46,600 nt of DNA from a virus. Shown piece after piece: positions 29,429 through 38,520 of this stretch. The notes beneath the pieces were generated by a model, which was not told the DNA's origin, made no database searches, and saw only the letters and a list, made by a program, of their open reading frames with translations. Within the stretch, counting starts at the first letter, position 1; each line of letters starts with the position of its first letter. The stretch is from IMG/VR virus record IMGVR_UViG_3300036766_001200, positions 1 to 46,600 of that record; one strand, 5' to 3'. The position numbers and the translations under genes are program-made.

Positions 29429-29829
29429 TACTCACCCGTGAACTTCGGCGTTACCTTGATCTGGTCGCCATCATTCTGCACCACCTGCGGATTTGCGAAA
29501 CGCTCGGCCCACAAAATCACGCCCGACGTGGCCTCAATAATGAAGTAGCCATACACCGTAACGGCTGCGCCAGCGGTGAACGTCCACACCTGCTGCGGTT
29601 GCGATGCGGTTGTGACGCCTGCAGATGAGCTTATCGTCCAATCTGCGCGGTTCAATGTTTTCGCAGCATAACCCTGCGTGGACATCTCGGTATAGCTTGC
29701 CGCGGTGTCGTTCTCGGTGGGCGTATAATTGTTGACGTATAGCTTGATGGTTTGAGCTTCGACGGTTGCCTTTTTCAAGGCCATCGTCAAAAGCTGAACC
29801 TCGCCAACATCAGGGACTAAGAGAGCCAT
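29428..29829 (-). CDS. Hypothetical tail protein, 133 aa
   Basis: Not recognised by name. Beta-rich (AVTVYGYFIIEATSGVILWA) with no Cys. AAAGGA precedes the ATG. Its stop overlaps the 457-residue gene. It resembles the small 'structural protein' commonly encoded just before fibre genes. Confidence 0.65.
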   Translation of the reverse strand: MALLVPDVGEVQLLTMALKKATVEAQTIKLYVNNYTPTENDTAASYTEMSTQGYAAKTLNRADWTISSSAGVTTASQPQQVWTFTAGAAVTVYGYFIIEATSGVILWAERFANPQVVQNDGDQIKVTPKFTGE

Positions 29830-29846
29830 AATATGTTCCTTTCAAA

Positions 29847-30083
29847 TTATGGAATGAGTTCAAAATTCTTGACTTTACCAGTTGAGCTAACCCAAATAGA
29901 CCCGTTGGTAGCTCGAACCTGTTGAAAAAGGAGTTCCATAAACGCGGCAGAGCCGCGAACGCGAATCTTGTCTACCTCCAACGACCATTTGCCATTGATA
30001 TCTCTGTGTATATCCAAACCACTGCCCAACATTCCCGAAATATAATCGGTCGTCGTAACAAATCGTACTGTGTCTGTAGGCAT
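29847..30083 (-). CDS. Small tail protein, 78 aa
   Basis: MPTDTVRFVTTTDYISGMLG starts at 30083, chosen for AAGGAG upstream; the frame extends upstream without a signal. The last part, FELIP preceded by GSIWVSSTGKVK, is typical of small virion proteins. Function unknown. Confidence 0.65.
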   Translation of the reverse strand: MPTDTVRFVTTTDYISGMLGSGLDIHRDINGKWSLEVDKIRVRGSAAFMELLFQQVRATNGSIWVSSTGKVKNFELIP

Positions 30084-30093
30084 AGATGTCTCC

Positions 30094-30810
30094 TTATTTG
30101 ACTTGCAGAAAAATCGCAATCGAGGCGTAGTAGAATCCGTCCGCCGCAGCACTCCCGTAATCCGAAACAAACGCCTGAAACGTCAAATTGCCAGCAACTA
30201 CGGCCACGGAATCCTTGACCATGGCAAAGGTGGCCTGGCAGTTTTTCTCCGCGTTTAGCGCGACGAGAAAGACATGCGTCACGTCGGAGAAGACTGGATA
30301 AGATTTTCCCGTGTCGTCCGTGGCGAGCTTGCCGACATTCGTCGTGAATGTTTCGGGATTTGTCTCTGTTCCCTCAATCTTTACGTTCGATTTCAGGTAC
30401 ATTATTTCAGTCTCCGTTGCCTTTCTTCCCCAGTTCCTGTAGAGCACGGATCCGAGCAGTTCAAGCGTAAACCGCCTGCCAAGTTCGATCTCCTGCAGCC
30501 ATCGCGTGGCGTATTCCTCGCTCTCCAAGACCACATCGTCGGCCTGATCGGAAAACTCCACGCATTTCGTGTCGCCCAGAATGAAGTCCGAGACGAACGC
30601 GCGGTCGTCCTTGTCCACGAGCACCCCGAAATCCACGGCGATCCGCTTGTTGAATCCCAGCACTTGCCGTTCCGCCGAGCCGTCGAGGTACTCGTGGTTC
30701 GCGGCCACAATGCGCACCGAATCCGGCGTGCTCGATCCTTTGACCGCGAGAATGTCGATCTGCCGCGATCGCGTCGTGCCATTCTTGATGTATGTCAGTG
30801 TCGCGTTCAT
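30094..30810 (-). CDS. Tail protein, 238 aa, paralog of the next
   Basis: Contains VRIVAANHEYLDGSAERQVL and IAVDFGVLVDKDDRAFVSDF, then RWLQEIELGRRFTLELL. The same two segments occur, spaced differently, in the 237-residue protein upstream (HYLDGSSDQQNKGL, FMLDFGVIAAHADRVAILDF, WLNNVELGRYYVLRL). The two genes overlap by ATGA and so form a duplicated pair of virion proteins. Its last 80 residues form a separate beta domain. Confidence 0.75.
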   Translation of the reverse strand: MNATLTYIKNGTTRSRQIDILAVKGSSTPDSVRIVAANHEYLDGSAERQVLGFNKRIAVDFGVLVDKDDRAFVSDFILGDTKCVEFSDQADDVVLESEEYATRWLQEIELGRRFTLELLGSVLYRNWGRKATETEIMYLKSNVKIEGTETNPETFTTNVGKLATDDTGKSYPVFSDVTHVFLVALNAEKNCQATFAMVKDSVAVVAGNLTFQAFVSDYGSAAADGFYYASIAIFLQVK

Positions 30811-31520
30811 ACATGATAAGTTCTCATCACGCGCTCGCGCAGCCTCAAGACATAGTAGCGGCCAAGCTCCACATTGTTGAGCCACTCGTTCTCGTAGCCC
30901 TCGCCGTCCTCCGGCATGACCTTGATTGCCGCGCTTGTCGGGACGGCTCCGGGCTTGAGCGATACCGTGCCGTCGTCCGTGTAGGACGCCGACGTCGCGT
31001 ACCCAAGAAACTGCGTGGAGCCGGGCACTCCGGATGTGGTCGAGCGGTATATCTTGTATAGCACCGCGCCCGATACCGAAGTCCATGTAAGATTGACCTT
31101 CTGATAGGCTGGTGCTGTTGTCACCGATGCTTGCGTCGATCCCACCGTTTCCCCCACGGCATCCACCGCCGTCACTTTGTAGTAGTACGTGTTGATGGGA
31201 AGACTTCCACCCACAACGCATACCGCCGAAAGATTCGTCGGCGCCGCGATCGTCGGCTCGATCTCCGCGTCCGCTGCTAGGAGAAAGTCCAGAATCGCCA
31301 CCCTATCCGCGTGCGCCGCTATAACGCCGAAGTCCAGCATAAAACGCCTGATCAAGCCCTTGTTCTGCTGATCGCTCGAACCGTCAAGATAATGATGTTG
31401 CAGACCCGGGAAATGCAGCCACGCATCTGGCTCCCCGCCTCCGCGCACAGCAAGAACCGGCAGTGTTTTGAGAGTCAAGCTTCCGCCAAGAGGCGTATAT
31501 CTAAGAAGTATGGTTGACAT
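30807..31520 (-). CDS. Tail protein with fibronectin type III domain
   Basis: A 237-residue protein. After an N-terminal domain shared with its neighbour, residues about 90-185 form a fibronectin type III-like domain (APTNLSAVCVVGGSLPINTY, YYYKVTAVDAVGET, VNLTWTSVSGAVLYKIYRST), and the shared C-terminal segment follows. FN3 domains in phage virions are thought to aid weak binding to carbohydrates. The inserted domain is the main difference between the paralogs. Confidence 0.82.
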   Translation of the reverse strand: MSTILLRYTPLGGSLTLKTLPVLAVRGGGEPDAWLHFPGLQHHYLDGSSDQQNKGLIRRFMLDFGVIAAHADRVAILDFLLAADAEIEPTIAAPTNLSAVCVVGGSLPINTYYYKVTAVDAVGETVGSTQASVTTAPAYQKVNLTWTSVSGAVLYKIYRSTTSGVPGSTQFLGYATSASYTDDGTVSLKPGAVPTSAAIKVMPEDGEGYENEWLNNVELGRYYVLRLRERVMRTYHV

Positions 31521-31570
31521 TGGTTGATCCGGATGAAGATGAAAGCCACGCGGATTCTATCATTTCCGGT

Positions 31571-33061
31571 TTAATTGATCGTTTCCTGGATCCATTCGAT
31601 TTTCAGTTCTGCCGCGTTGAGGTCGATTTCCACGCGATTGCACCAGTAATTTCTCGCGCCGAGTCCGTCATTCAGCGTTGTTCGCTTCTGCGGTTGGACG
31701 ACCTCGAACGTATCACCACCGCCTTCGGACGCGACGATTTTCGCGTATGTCGCGATGCATTTTTTCCACTCAAAATGCATGTGATTGAAATGATAGCCAG
31801 CAACCGCGTTTTCAAGCCTTTCGTTTGTCGAACTTGTCGCGCTGACGACATTCGCCCAGTAATCGTAGTAGGTGCAGTCGTCCACGATGGCAGGCGCCGC
31901 GCCCCCCTCTATGATCTCTGACGCGCTGGCATAGAGCACGCGTCCGTCTCCTCCGGTCGCCGGGTTCGGAATGATGTTGAATACGTTTCTGGTGTCGAAA
32001 TCCAGAGTGACGTACGACGGCGGCTCCGCCTGGCTTCCTCCGATTCCCGGATAGTGCTCGCTGCTGAACCAGAAGAATGTTTGGGTGCCCGCGAGTTGAC
32101 TGGCTCTCGCTCCTGTTATCAACGAGTCGGCATCGCTTCCAAACTCCTCTCCTTTGAGCCTGCTCCCGAAGGAGAGCAAGCTCGTGTAGGTTCTCCAGTT
32201 TTGCCGAAGCTCGAATTTGTACCGCTGTGTTACCGGATCGTACGAGAAAAACAGCTTTACGCAGAAGTTTCTCGTCAGATCGCCTAACATCGCCTTGATC
32301 GTGTAGTAATAGGTATGCAGTGCCGCGACTCCGTCCGGATAGAAAAAATCCGTATAGGCCACGACAAAGGGGATGTCCTGCGACACGAATTTCGTGGCGA
32401 CGTAAAGCTGGCCGACATGGTAATTGCCCGCGCCCGACTTGAATGTGATGTCCTGCGTCCCATAAACAAACACCGTGTCGTCCCTGTTATAAGTCGGATT
32501 GAGACCGCTCTTGCTTAGCATCGCCGAAAAAAGTCCCCGTACACTCATAACCTTGTACGGTGCATTCATCTCGGTGGCATTCGTGGTCAGCGAATTGGCG
32601 TTCACTTCGCTCATCCAGTCGGATGTCTTGAGGTCGAAGATTTTCTTGACGGCTGAGACAAGCGTGAGATCCATCATCCTGACCCTGTCTGTGCCGGAAA
32701 CATAATGCGCGCGCTCTATAAACGTCGTTCTGTCTGGAATTCCGGCGAAAAGGAATTTGGCCCCCGATCCTTCGTCGAGCGTGAATAGAAAGACAGGGGA
32801 ATCGTAGATTGTGTGTCCGGAGTCGTCGAAAGTCGTCGCCTGCAGAATGCTGTGGAAGAAGCCGTCGTCCGTCTCCCTTAACTGCACCGCCAAGGTTGCA
32901 AGCTCCTGATTCTGGAGATTGACCACCGCCGCCATTGTAAGGGTTCCTAAACTCGTCAGCACTTGTCCGGTCGGCGCGCTAAGTCCCGCCACCGACGAGT
33001 TGATGCTCATCGCCACGATTCCATGTACGGTTTGAATCGGGGGCAACGTATACGTGGTCAT
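31571..33061 (-). CDS. Distal tail or baseplate protein, 496 aa
   Basis: The first gene after the tape measure, 496 residues, beginning four bases inside it. Large, beta-rich and Tyr/Phe-rich, with regions such as VQPQKRTTLNDGLGARNYWC and VEIDLNAAELKIEWIQ. In siphoviruses this position usually holds a distal tail or tail-tip protein. No stronger match was seen. Confidence 0.7.
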   Translation of the reverse strand: MTTYTLPPIQTVHGIVAMSINSSVAGLSAPTGQVLTSLGTLTMAAVVNLQNQELATLAVQLRETDDGFFHSILQATTFDDSGHTIYDSPVFLFTLDEGSGAKFLFAGIPDRTTFIERAHYVSGTDRVRMMDLTLVSAVKKIFDLKTSDWMSEVNANSLTTNATEMNAPYKVMSVRGLFSAMLSKSGLNPTYNRDDTVFVYGTQDITFKSGAGNYHVGQLYVATKFVSQDIPFVVAYTDFFYPDGVAALHTYYYTIKAMLGDLTRNFCVKLFFSYDPVTQRYKFELRQNWRTYTSLLSFGSRLKGEEFGSDADSLITGARASQLAGTQTFFWFSSEHYPGIGGSQAEPPSYVTLDFDTRNVFNIIPNPATGGDGRVLYASASEIIEGGAAPAIVDDCTYYDYWANVVSATSSTNERLENAVAGYHFNHMHFEWKKCIATYAKIVASEGGGDTFEVVQPQKRTTLNDGLGARNYWCNRVEIDLNAAELKIEWIQETIN

Positions 33062-34866
33062 ATTCTACGTCCCAATCTGTTGATTCTGTTTCCCCTCTCG
33101 ACGTACGTCGCAAGTCCAGACGCGGTTATCTCGTTCCGCACAACAAACACAGGCTGCATCGCCTGGGCGCCGCGATATCGGCTTTCCTGTCCGATGCTGT
33201 TTACCGGCTCCACACGCTCCAAGCCGGCCTCGCCCATCAGGATTTTTCTGCCCGTCCGCAGGCCGATTCCGACGGTCGGCTCCGTGATGTAGCCGCCATG
33301 CTGAAAGCTTGCGAACATTGCCTCGAAAATGTTTCCGGTCGCTCCGGCGGTCAGCAGATTGGCTATCAGGGAAGGCAGTTGCATCAGGACTGAGCTGGCG
33401 AAGGTGGCGATCATCCTGTCAAGCAGCGATTGCCCCAGTCCGAAGGCCGTCGCAAATCCCTCGGCCAAGTATGACGTCGCCTCCCGAAAACCGTCAGCCA
33501 TTGAGTTGGTAAGCCTGGCGGTGATGGCTCCCGCGGCGCCGATTTCCTTTTGCAGGTTTTTCGCTTCGAGCGTGGTCTGCTTGACCCCGCCTACGGTTTC
33601 CGGGCCGATCCCGGCAATCGGTTTTCCCGTTAGCCGCTGCATTCCAAGCGTTTCCACGGGCAAAATCGGCCCGCCAAAGAGCGCGTACACCCGCGCCACT
33701 TCGCGGGATTTTTTCGCGAGGGCGATCTGCTTGTCGTAGAGCTCCTGGTATTGCGCCAACTCGTCGTGCAGTCTTTTCGCCGTGATCGCGGTCTCATTCT
33801 TGTCGTACTCGACATTCAGGTTGTAGAGCTTTTCCCTGTAGAGGGCCCGCGACTTTTCCAGCATCTCGGCGCGGACTTTTTCGTCCTGGAAATCCCTTTT
33901 CAGCTTCACCTCGGCCTGCTCCTGATCCAACTTCAGGAGCGCGACGGCCTTTTCGCGCTCGTCGTGAATGCGTTCGGCAATGGCCTTTTTCGTTTCGATG
34001 CCGACGGCCTCGTTGAACTCCTTGTATTTCTCGAACTGCTTTTTGTTCCTCTCCTCGATGAGCTTGTCGTACTCGTCCAAAAGCGCGAGATCCTCCTTTG
34101 ACGGCGCGAACGGGGCCAAAACCAGCCGTGTAAGCCCTTTTGCCATCGCGGTCGAAATCGCCTCTCCGCCAGTGCCGACAAGCCTGCGCTCCATCGCGCG
34201 GGCGAACCATTCCTTCGATTCTATGCGCCGTCTGAGCTCCTCGGCGCGGGCCTCCACCGCCGAAGTCGGCAGCTCTTTCAGCGTGTCCAGGTATTTTCTG
34301 AGCTCCTTTTCCGCCTCCGCGGCCGCGTCCTTGCTGGACTTGAAAGCCATCACGACAAGACTCACTGCCGCCGCGATCGCCGCCAATGGCGTCGCGTACC
34401 GCAGCAAGATGCCGCCAAAGCCGCTGATGAAACCCGTCGCCCTTTGGGCGGCAAGGCCGAGCGCCGACATCGCGAATTCCATCTGCTGGAACGACATTGC
34501 GGCGTTGTTTACCGTGCCGCCCAGTTTGCTGGCGCCGAGCATCGAGCCCAACTGGGAAAAGGTCTGCGTGATTTCCGTTGAGGTGCGGTTGCCGACGCGC
34601 TGCTCGTAGTAGAACTGCCGCAACTGCTGGCCAAGCGTGAAGTACGACCTCATCATCTTGCCGTTTTCGGTCACGGTAGATGACGTGGTGCTGGCGATCA
34701 TGTCCTTCACCTTGACTATCTGATCGCCCAGCTCCTTTTGCCGCGGTATGTTGTCGAGCGCGGTTCTGCCCAGCTCCTTGTTGAGCTGCTTGAGCGCCGC
34801 GCGGGCGTCGTCAAGGGTCGCGATGTTCTCGACATCGATCCTTATTTTGAGGTCGGAATCGGCCAT
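33058..34866 (-). CDS. Tape measure protein
   Basis: A 602-residue protein that sets tail length and is ejected with the DNA. It has an N-terminal helical part with repeated ALKQLNKELG-like segments, a hydrophobic stretch at about 143-178 (LLRYATPLAAIAAAVSLVVM), a long charged coiled coil at about 250-370, a second hydrophobic region near 490-530 and the C-terminal GGYITEPTVG...LMGEAGLERVEPV typical of lambda-type tape measures. It shares its start base with the frameshift product's stop (TAATG). At roughly 0.15 nm per residue the tail would be about 90 nm. Confidence 0.9.
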   Translation of the reverse strand: MADSDLKIRIDVENIATLDDARAALKQLNKELGRTALDNIPRQKELGDQIVKVKDMIASTTSSTVTENGKMMRSYFTLGQQLRQFYYEQRVGNRTSTEITQTFSQLGSMLGASKLGGTVNNAAMSFQQMEFAMSALGLAAQRATGFISGFGGILLRYATPLAAIAAAVSLVVMAFKSSKDAAAEAEKELRKYLDTLKELPTSAVEARAEELRRRIESKEWFARAMERRLVGTGGEAISTAMAKGLTRLVLAPFAPSKEDLALLDEYDKLIEERNKKQFEKYKEFNEAVGIETKKAIAERIHDEREKAVALLKLDQEQAEVKLKRDFQDEKVRAEMLEKSRALYREKLYNLNVEYDKNETAITAKRLHDELAQYQELYDKQIALAKKSREVARVYALFGGPILPVETLGMQRLTGKPIAGIGPETVGGVKQTTLEAKNLQKEIGAAGAITARLTNSMADGFREATSYLAEGFATAFGLGQSLLDRMIATFASSVLMQLPSLIANLLTAGATGNIFEAMFASFQHGGYITEPTVGIGLRTGRKILMGEAGLERVEPVNSIGQESRYRGAQAMQPVFVVRNEITASGLATYVERGNRINRLGRRI

Positions 34867-35425
34867 TATTTTCTCTCAAGCTGCTTTCTCATCGCCCAAG
34901 CGTCGTAGCGGGCAAGGCAAAACCAGATTATTGCGTCCTCCATCGTCCAATTCTCCGCGAACCATTGCCTTTTTTGGCCGTCACCGTCGGAAAGCTGGTA
35001 GAGCAGGAATTCGATCTCGTGCGATTTCGGCGGCGGTGGGGGCGGATCGCCGATCCTGTAGCTCAGGAATTCCCGCTCGGCGCGTCCTGCGGCTTCTGTC
35101 CGCCCCCTTGCCAGGCGAAAAAACTTTGGATGATCCCCACGATCTCGCCCATTTTGAGCGAGCTGAAGCGCAGCTCCTTCGGCAGATAGCCGAATCGTCC
35201 GAGCAGTTTCCAGAGCAAGGACTTCTGAAAAATGCCATCGCAGAACTCGAACCAGAGCTTCTTGAAGCGCTCGTATTCATCCCCGCCCTCGGCGATCTTC
35301 TTGAAGTCCAATCCTGCGAATCTGTTTTCGTAGTCGTGCTTCAAAATCTCGATGAGCATCGCGATTGTCGGCCGGACAAAGGCGAATTCCCTGCCTCCAA
35401 CAGTGATTGTGCCCTCTTTTGCCAT
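34866..35425 (-). CDS. Tail assembly chaperone, -1 frameshift product (GT-like)
   Basis: The 120-residue frame (gpG-like) contains the heptamer TTTTTTC at 35123-35117, in phase as T-TTT-TTC after Ser101. A -1 slip there gives a 186-residue product ending at 34866: residues after Phe103 continue RLARGRTEAAGRAEREFLSY with no stop, then GDPPPPPP, and WFAENWTMEDAIIWF, and end LERK. The -1 extension closes exactly at the tape-measure ATG. This is the G/GT arrangement of lambda. Both products guide tail polymerisation around the tape measure. Confidence 0.88.
35063..35425 (-). CDS. Tail assembly chaperone, unshifted product (G-like)
   Basis: A 120-residue helical protein (MAKEGTITVGGREFAFVRPT, then IAMLIEILKHDYENRF, FQKSLLWKLLGRFGYLPKEL). 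It lies between the tail morphogenesis gene and the tape measure, the standard place for the G chaperone. The stop at 35063 is reached only when the ribosome does not slip at 35117-35123. See the frameshift product for the combined gene. Confidence 0.88.
   Translation of the reverse strand: MAKEGTITVGGREFAFVRPTIAMLIEILKHDYENRFAGLDFKKIAEGGDEYERFKKLWFEFCDGIFQKSLLWKLLGRFGYLPKELRFSSLKMGEIVGIIQSFFAWQGGGQKPQDAPSGNS
35117..35123 (-). promoter_or_regulatory. Programmed -1 frameshift slippery heptamer
   Basis: TTTTTTC on the minus strand, read T-TTT-TTC in the zero frame (codons for Phe102 and Phe103). After a -1 slip both tRNAs re-pair, and the new frame stays open for 83 codons to the tape-measure start. 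A downstream GC-rich stretch, including CAAGGGGGCGGACAG, could provide a stimulatory structure. Confidence 0.85.
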
Positions 35426-35438
35426 AGCATGCCTGTGT

Positions 35439-35948
35439 TTATGGATATCCGGTGTATGTCGTCGTCCGCAAATTTCCCGTTATCTTGAAAACATGTCCTG
35501 CGAGCTTGCGCTTTATCAGCTTGACCAGCGCGTCGGACAAATAAAAGGGATTTGCGGGCCTGATGATGACCGTGAATCTGGGCTTCTTCGACAGCGCCAT
35601 CCATTTCCACTTGTCCTCGCCTGTTCGGAAAAACATCTGCCAAAAAAACCGCCTCGATTTTGCCATCACACTCGGATGCGTCCTGCCGCCGAGAAACTGC
35701 ACGCGCGCGTACGGAAGGCCCTCGCCCGCGGTCCACACGAGCGAGTGGCTTCCGGCCTGGAACCTGAACGAGTTGATGAGCCGCGTGCCAGAGGCGTAGC
35801 GGCGCGTCCCGTCCTTGTTGTGCGGAAAGGAGTCGCGGAGCATCTGCCGCTTGAAGTTTTGCACCCCCACGTACCCTATTTCCGCGAGCGCGGAGGAAAA
35901 ATCCGCGGCCACGCGCGGCTCGGCGAATGTGTAGTCGAGCTTTACCAT
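35439..35948 (-). CDS. Phage virion morphogenesis protein (HK97 gp10/Mu gpG type)
   Basis: A 169-residue protein with LINSFRFQAGSHSLVWTAGE then GLPYARVQFLGGRTHPSVM and a helical C-terminus YLSDALVKLIKRKLAG. The 'L-x-x-S-x-x-x...V-x-W-x-x-x-x-x-Y-A-x-x-x-x-x-G' pattern is that of phage virion morphogenesis and HK97 gp10-like tail proteins. It lies between the major tail protein and the tail chaperone. Confidence 0.78.
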   Translation of the reverse strand: MVKLDYTFAEPRVAADFSSALAEIGYVGVQNFKRQMLRDSFPHNKDGTRRYASGTRLINSFRFQAGSHSLVWTAGEGLPYARVQFLGGRTHPSVMAKSRRFFWQMFFRTGEDKWKWMALSKKPRFTVIIRPANPFYLSDALVKLIKRKLAGHVFKITGNLRTTTYTGYP

Positions 35949-35949
35949 G

Positions 35950-36912
35950 TCACGAGAATATCGCGTCGATGTCCGTCACAAGCACGGAGCCCTGATGCTT
36001 GAACACGATTGCCCGCGTCCGCTCGTAGTCTCCGACGGATTCGAGCCGCGCGCCGATACCGACCTGGTTAGTCAGTGTCATCACAAGCCCGCTCTTCATC
36101 GTGATCACCGCGTCGATCTCCTCGTCCGTGAATGTGTCGAGGTTGAGCAGGTTCACGCTGTCTGTTTGTTTCCAGGAGTACTGGGCATTCACGTTCACGA
36201 ACCGCGGCCGGAAGACATTCAGGCTGTCGGTCTCGGCAATGTAGTCGAACTCGATGGTCGGGTCGTCTACCGGGCCAAGCGTCTGCGCGGCTCCGCCCGT
36301 GTCGGCCAGCGTCAAGGACGAGATTCCGCAGGATTTGATGTTCGCTTGCTTCGGCCTTCCGCCATCCTTCGCCGTGCCGTACGTCCCGATGGTGTGGAAC
36401 GCGCCGGTTTCGGTGCTGGACTCGAAGTCGGTGTCCACGATCGATGCCTTGACAGCCGCGTCGACCTCGGAAAACTGCAGGCTGCCGGAGAACTCAAGCT
36501 GTATCTCCGCGTTCTTCTCCACGTTGCCCGATAGGACGATCTTCGGCTTGACCCCGATCTGGCCGGAGGTGAACAGGAACCATCCCCCCGTGACCGCGGG
36601 CGTCGTGACCGGAATGGCCGCTGCATCGGCCATCTTGAACAGAAAGTCGTTCGTGCCGTTCACGAGGCTGTCCAGAAGCTCGATCTCGGTGGCCGTGCAC
36701 TGCATCATTGTCGCCTTCGCGGTGACGGTCTTCGCGAATGCCTTGTTCTTGCGCCTGCCGTCGGCCTGGACGTAGTCCTCGATCGCGAGCTCGGCGTCGC
36801 GGATCGCGCCGAGGGTCTGGTACTTTTCCCCGTTCGGCCTGACGTAGACGGATTGGATCGCCGCCGCGATCCTGTTCGCGTTGGACGGCGTCGCTATGGT
36901 TGGAAATGGCAT
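35950..36912 (-). CDS. Major tail (tube) protein
   Basis: A 320-residue protein with a long N-terminal beta domain (QCTATEIELLDSLVNGTNDF, VVTGGW..., LVLSGNVEKN) and the overall size of siphovirus tail-tube proteins. A second half of similar beta character may be an added Ig-like or second tube domain. It follows the tail terminator candidate and precedes the morphogenesis gene, the expected order. Confidence 0.75.
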   Translation of the reverse strand: MPFPTIATPSNANRIAAAIQSVYVRPNGEKYQTLGAIRDAELAIEDYVQADGRRKNKAFAKTVTAKATMMQCTATEIELLDSLVNGTNDFLFKMADAAAIPVTTPAVTGGWFLFTSGQIGVKPKIVLSGNVEKNAEIQLEFSGSLQFSEVDAAVKASIVDTDFESSTETGAFHTIGTYGTAKDGGRPKQANIKSCGISSLTLADTGGAAQTLGPVDDPTIEFDYIAETDSLNVFRPRFVNVNAQYSWKQTDSVNLLNLDTFTDEEIDAVITMKSGLVMTLTNQVGIGARLESVGDYERTRAIVFKHQGSVLVTDIDAIFS

Positions 36913-36923
36913 GTCGGTTCTCC

Positions 36924-37430
36924 TTAGCTAAATGTGTTGTCCTGGTTTCTTATTCTTATGTTGAATTGCGTCACGACGATTCCCACGCTCCGCTGCCCCT
37001 GTCCGATCCGGTCGCGGCTGAATGTCAGCTTGTTCTCGGCGAGCTCGACGTTCCAGCTGTTTGTCCCGTTCACAAAAGCCGTCAGAAGCTCCTTTGTGAT
37101 CAGGATCTTCATGTCATGCACGAGTGATTCCAGACTGTCGAACAGCTTGGCTATGTTTTCGGGATCGTCCGCGGTCTCGGCGTCGGCGCTGACGAAGCCC
37201 GCGACAAAGACCTCCGTGATCTCGTCGTAAACCGTTCGCGCGCTGTCCAACGGCGCTATCGTGGAGTCCCCAAACTCGACGCCGATCTCCGGAAAGGCCG
37301 TGATGCTCTCCGCGAACCTTATCGCGGGCACGACGTTCGCCACGGTGTTCCTGTAGCCGTTCGCGGTCGTGATGAGCCTGAGCTTCGTCAGGATCGTCGA
37401 GCGCGCGTCCTCAAGCCGCGAGTTAGCCAT
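36924..37430 (-). CDS. Tail terminator or completion protein, 168 aa
   Basis: The start MANSRLEDARSTILTKLRLI at 37430 is chosen because it follows the connector gene closely with an overlap of eight bases; the open frame to 37637 runs inside the connector gene. It resembles lambda gpU-type tail terminators in size and in its beta layout (VGIVVTQFNIRI near the end). Inferred from place between connector and tail tube. Confidence 0.7.
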   Translation of the reverse strand: MANSRLEDARSTILTKLRLITTANGYRNTVANVVPAIRFAESITAFPEIGVEFGDSTIAPLDSARTVYDEITEVFVAGFVSADAETADDPENIAKLFDSLESLVHDMKILITKELLTAFVNGTNSWNVELAENKLTFSRDRIGQGQRSVGIVVTQFNIRIRNQDNTFS

Positions 37431-38520
37431 AGAGGCTCCTGTAGCTGTCCAAAACCGTCTTCCACCGCGCCCCCAAGTCCAAAAAGTTCTTGGTGTGGGC
37501 CACTCCGCCCACCGAATCGCTCTCCGAGGACTCCCCAAGCCTGAAGATGCCGCTCTTGTTGGCCTCCTTCCACACCATCGCCACCTGCTCAACGCAAAGC
37601 CTTTGCAGGGGCTCCGGCACGGTCGTGTAGCCGGCAACGTAGCTTACCTTGATGTTTCTGTAGCCCCACGGGAATATCTCGTCGTACAGCTCTATTTGCC
37701 ATGGCTCGTCGGGATAGATGAAAACGTGGTCGATGTCCGTCTCGATGTCCGTCCATGCCGAGTCGGGGTCGTCTCGGTACTGGAGGTTCGCGAGCTTCTG
37801 CGCGTCTGTCGTGCCGTCAAGCCTGAGTATCGGCCAGTAGCGCGTGCGCAGAAACCGCGTGCCGTCGCCGCTGAGGATCTCCCCGCTCACGGTTTGCGCG
37901 GCGATCTTCTTTCCCGTGTACTCCTCGACCGCCCTTGATACCAGGCTGATCCAGCGCTGGAGAAACGTGTCCGCGTTAGTGTCGCCGATTTTCAGGTACT
38001 CCTTGACCACCGTAAGGCTCACAAGGTCGTAGTCTGTTGCCGCAGCCGCCTCCTTGTCCAGCTCGAAGTCGATCTGCAGGATGTCGAGCAGCGTCGAGTA
38101 CGTGTCCCCGTCCGCCGCGAGGCCGCGCTGGATCCCGATGCCGATAATGTCCGTCTTGTCCATTCCTGAAAATCCCGACAGGATCGAAGCGGGAAGCGAG
38201 AAGGAAAACCTCTGGCCGGAGGTCGCCGTCGGCGTGATCGTTTCAAATGATGAGCTTTCGGCTTTCGTCGGCGTCGCGGGATCGGCATCCGTGTCTATGT
38301 GGGTCAGAGTGTACTTGAGCTTGATGTTTCCTGTGCCGCCGGATGAGAACGCGTGCACTTTTACAGAGGTAAATTTTGCGTTCGTGATCGCCTGCCCGAT
38401 CTGCGTCTGGGCGGAAAATACCTGCCCCTTGTCGAGCGGCTTGGTGACGATGCCCTTGTTGGCAACGCCAGTGTCGTCGTGGATTATGGGTTCGGGAAAT
38501 ATGGAGATTATTGCTCCCAT
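37423..38520 (-). CDS. Head-tail connector (gp6-like) with extra N-terminal domain
   Basis: A 365-residue protein. Residues about 162-365 match the gp6-like head-tail connector family (LVSLTVVKEYLKIGDTNADT then FLQRWISLVSRAVEEYTGK, and WGYRNIKVSYVAGYT near residue 295). Residues 1-160 are an extra beta-rich domain (KFTSVKVHAFSSGGTGNIKL and VKLKYTLTH-like strands) not found in ordinary gp6 proteins. The start shares a base with the stop of the adhesin-like gene (TAATG). The extension may be a decoration or binding domain facing outward. Confidence 0.8.
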   Translation of the reverse strand: MGAIISIFPEPIIHDDTGVANKGIVTKPLDKGQVFSAQTQIGQAITNAKFTSVKVHAFSSGGTGNIKLKYTLTHIDTDADPATPTKAESSSFETITPTATSGQRFSFSLPASILSGFSGMDKTDIIGIGIQRGLAADGDTYSTLLDILQIDFELDKEAAAATDYDLVSLTVVKEYLKIGDTNADTFLQRWISLVSRAVEEYTGKKIAAQTVSGEILSGDGTRFLRTRYWPILRLDGTTDAQKLANLQYRDDPDSAWTDIETDIDHVFIYPDEPWQIELYDEIFPWGYRNIKVSYVAGYTTVPEPLQRLCVEQVAMVWKEANKSGIFRLGESSESDSVGGVAHTKNFLDLGARWKTVLDSYRSLYG

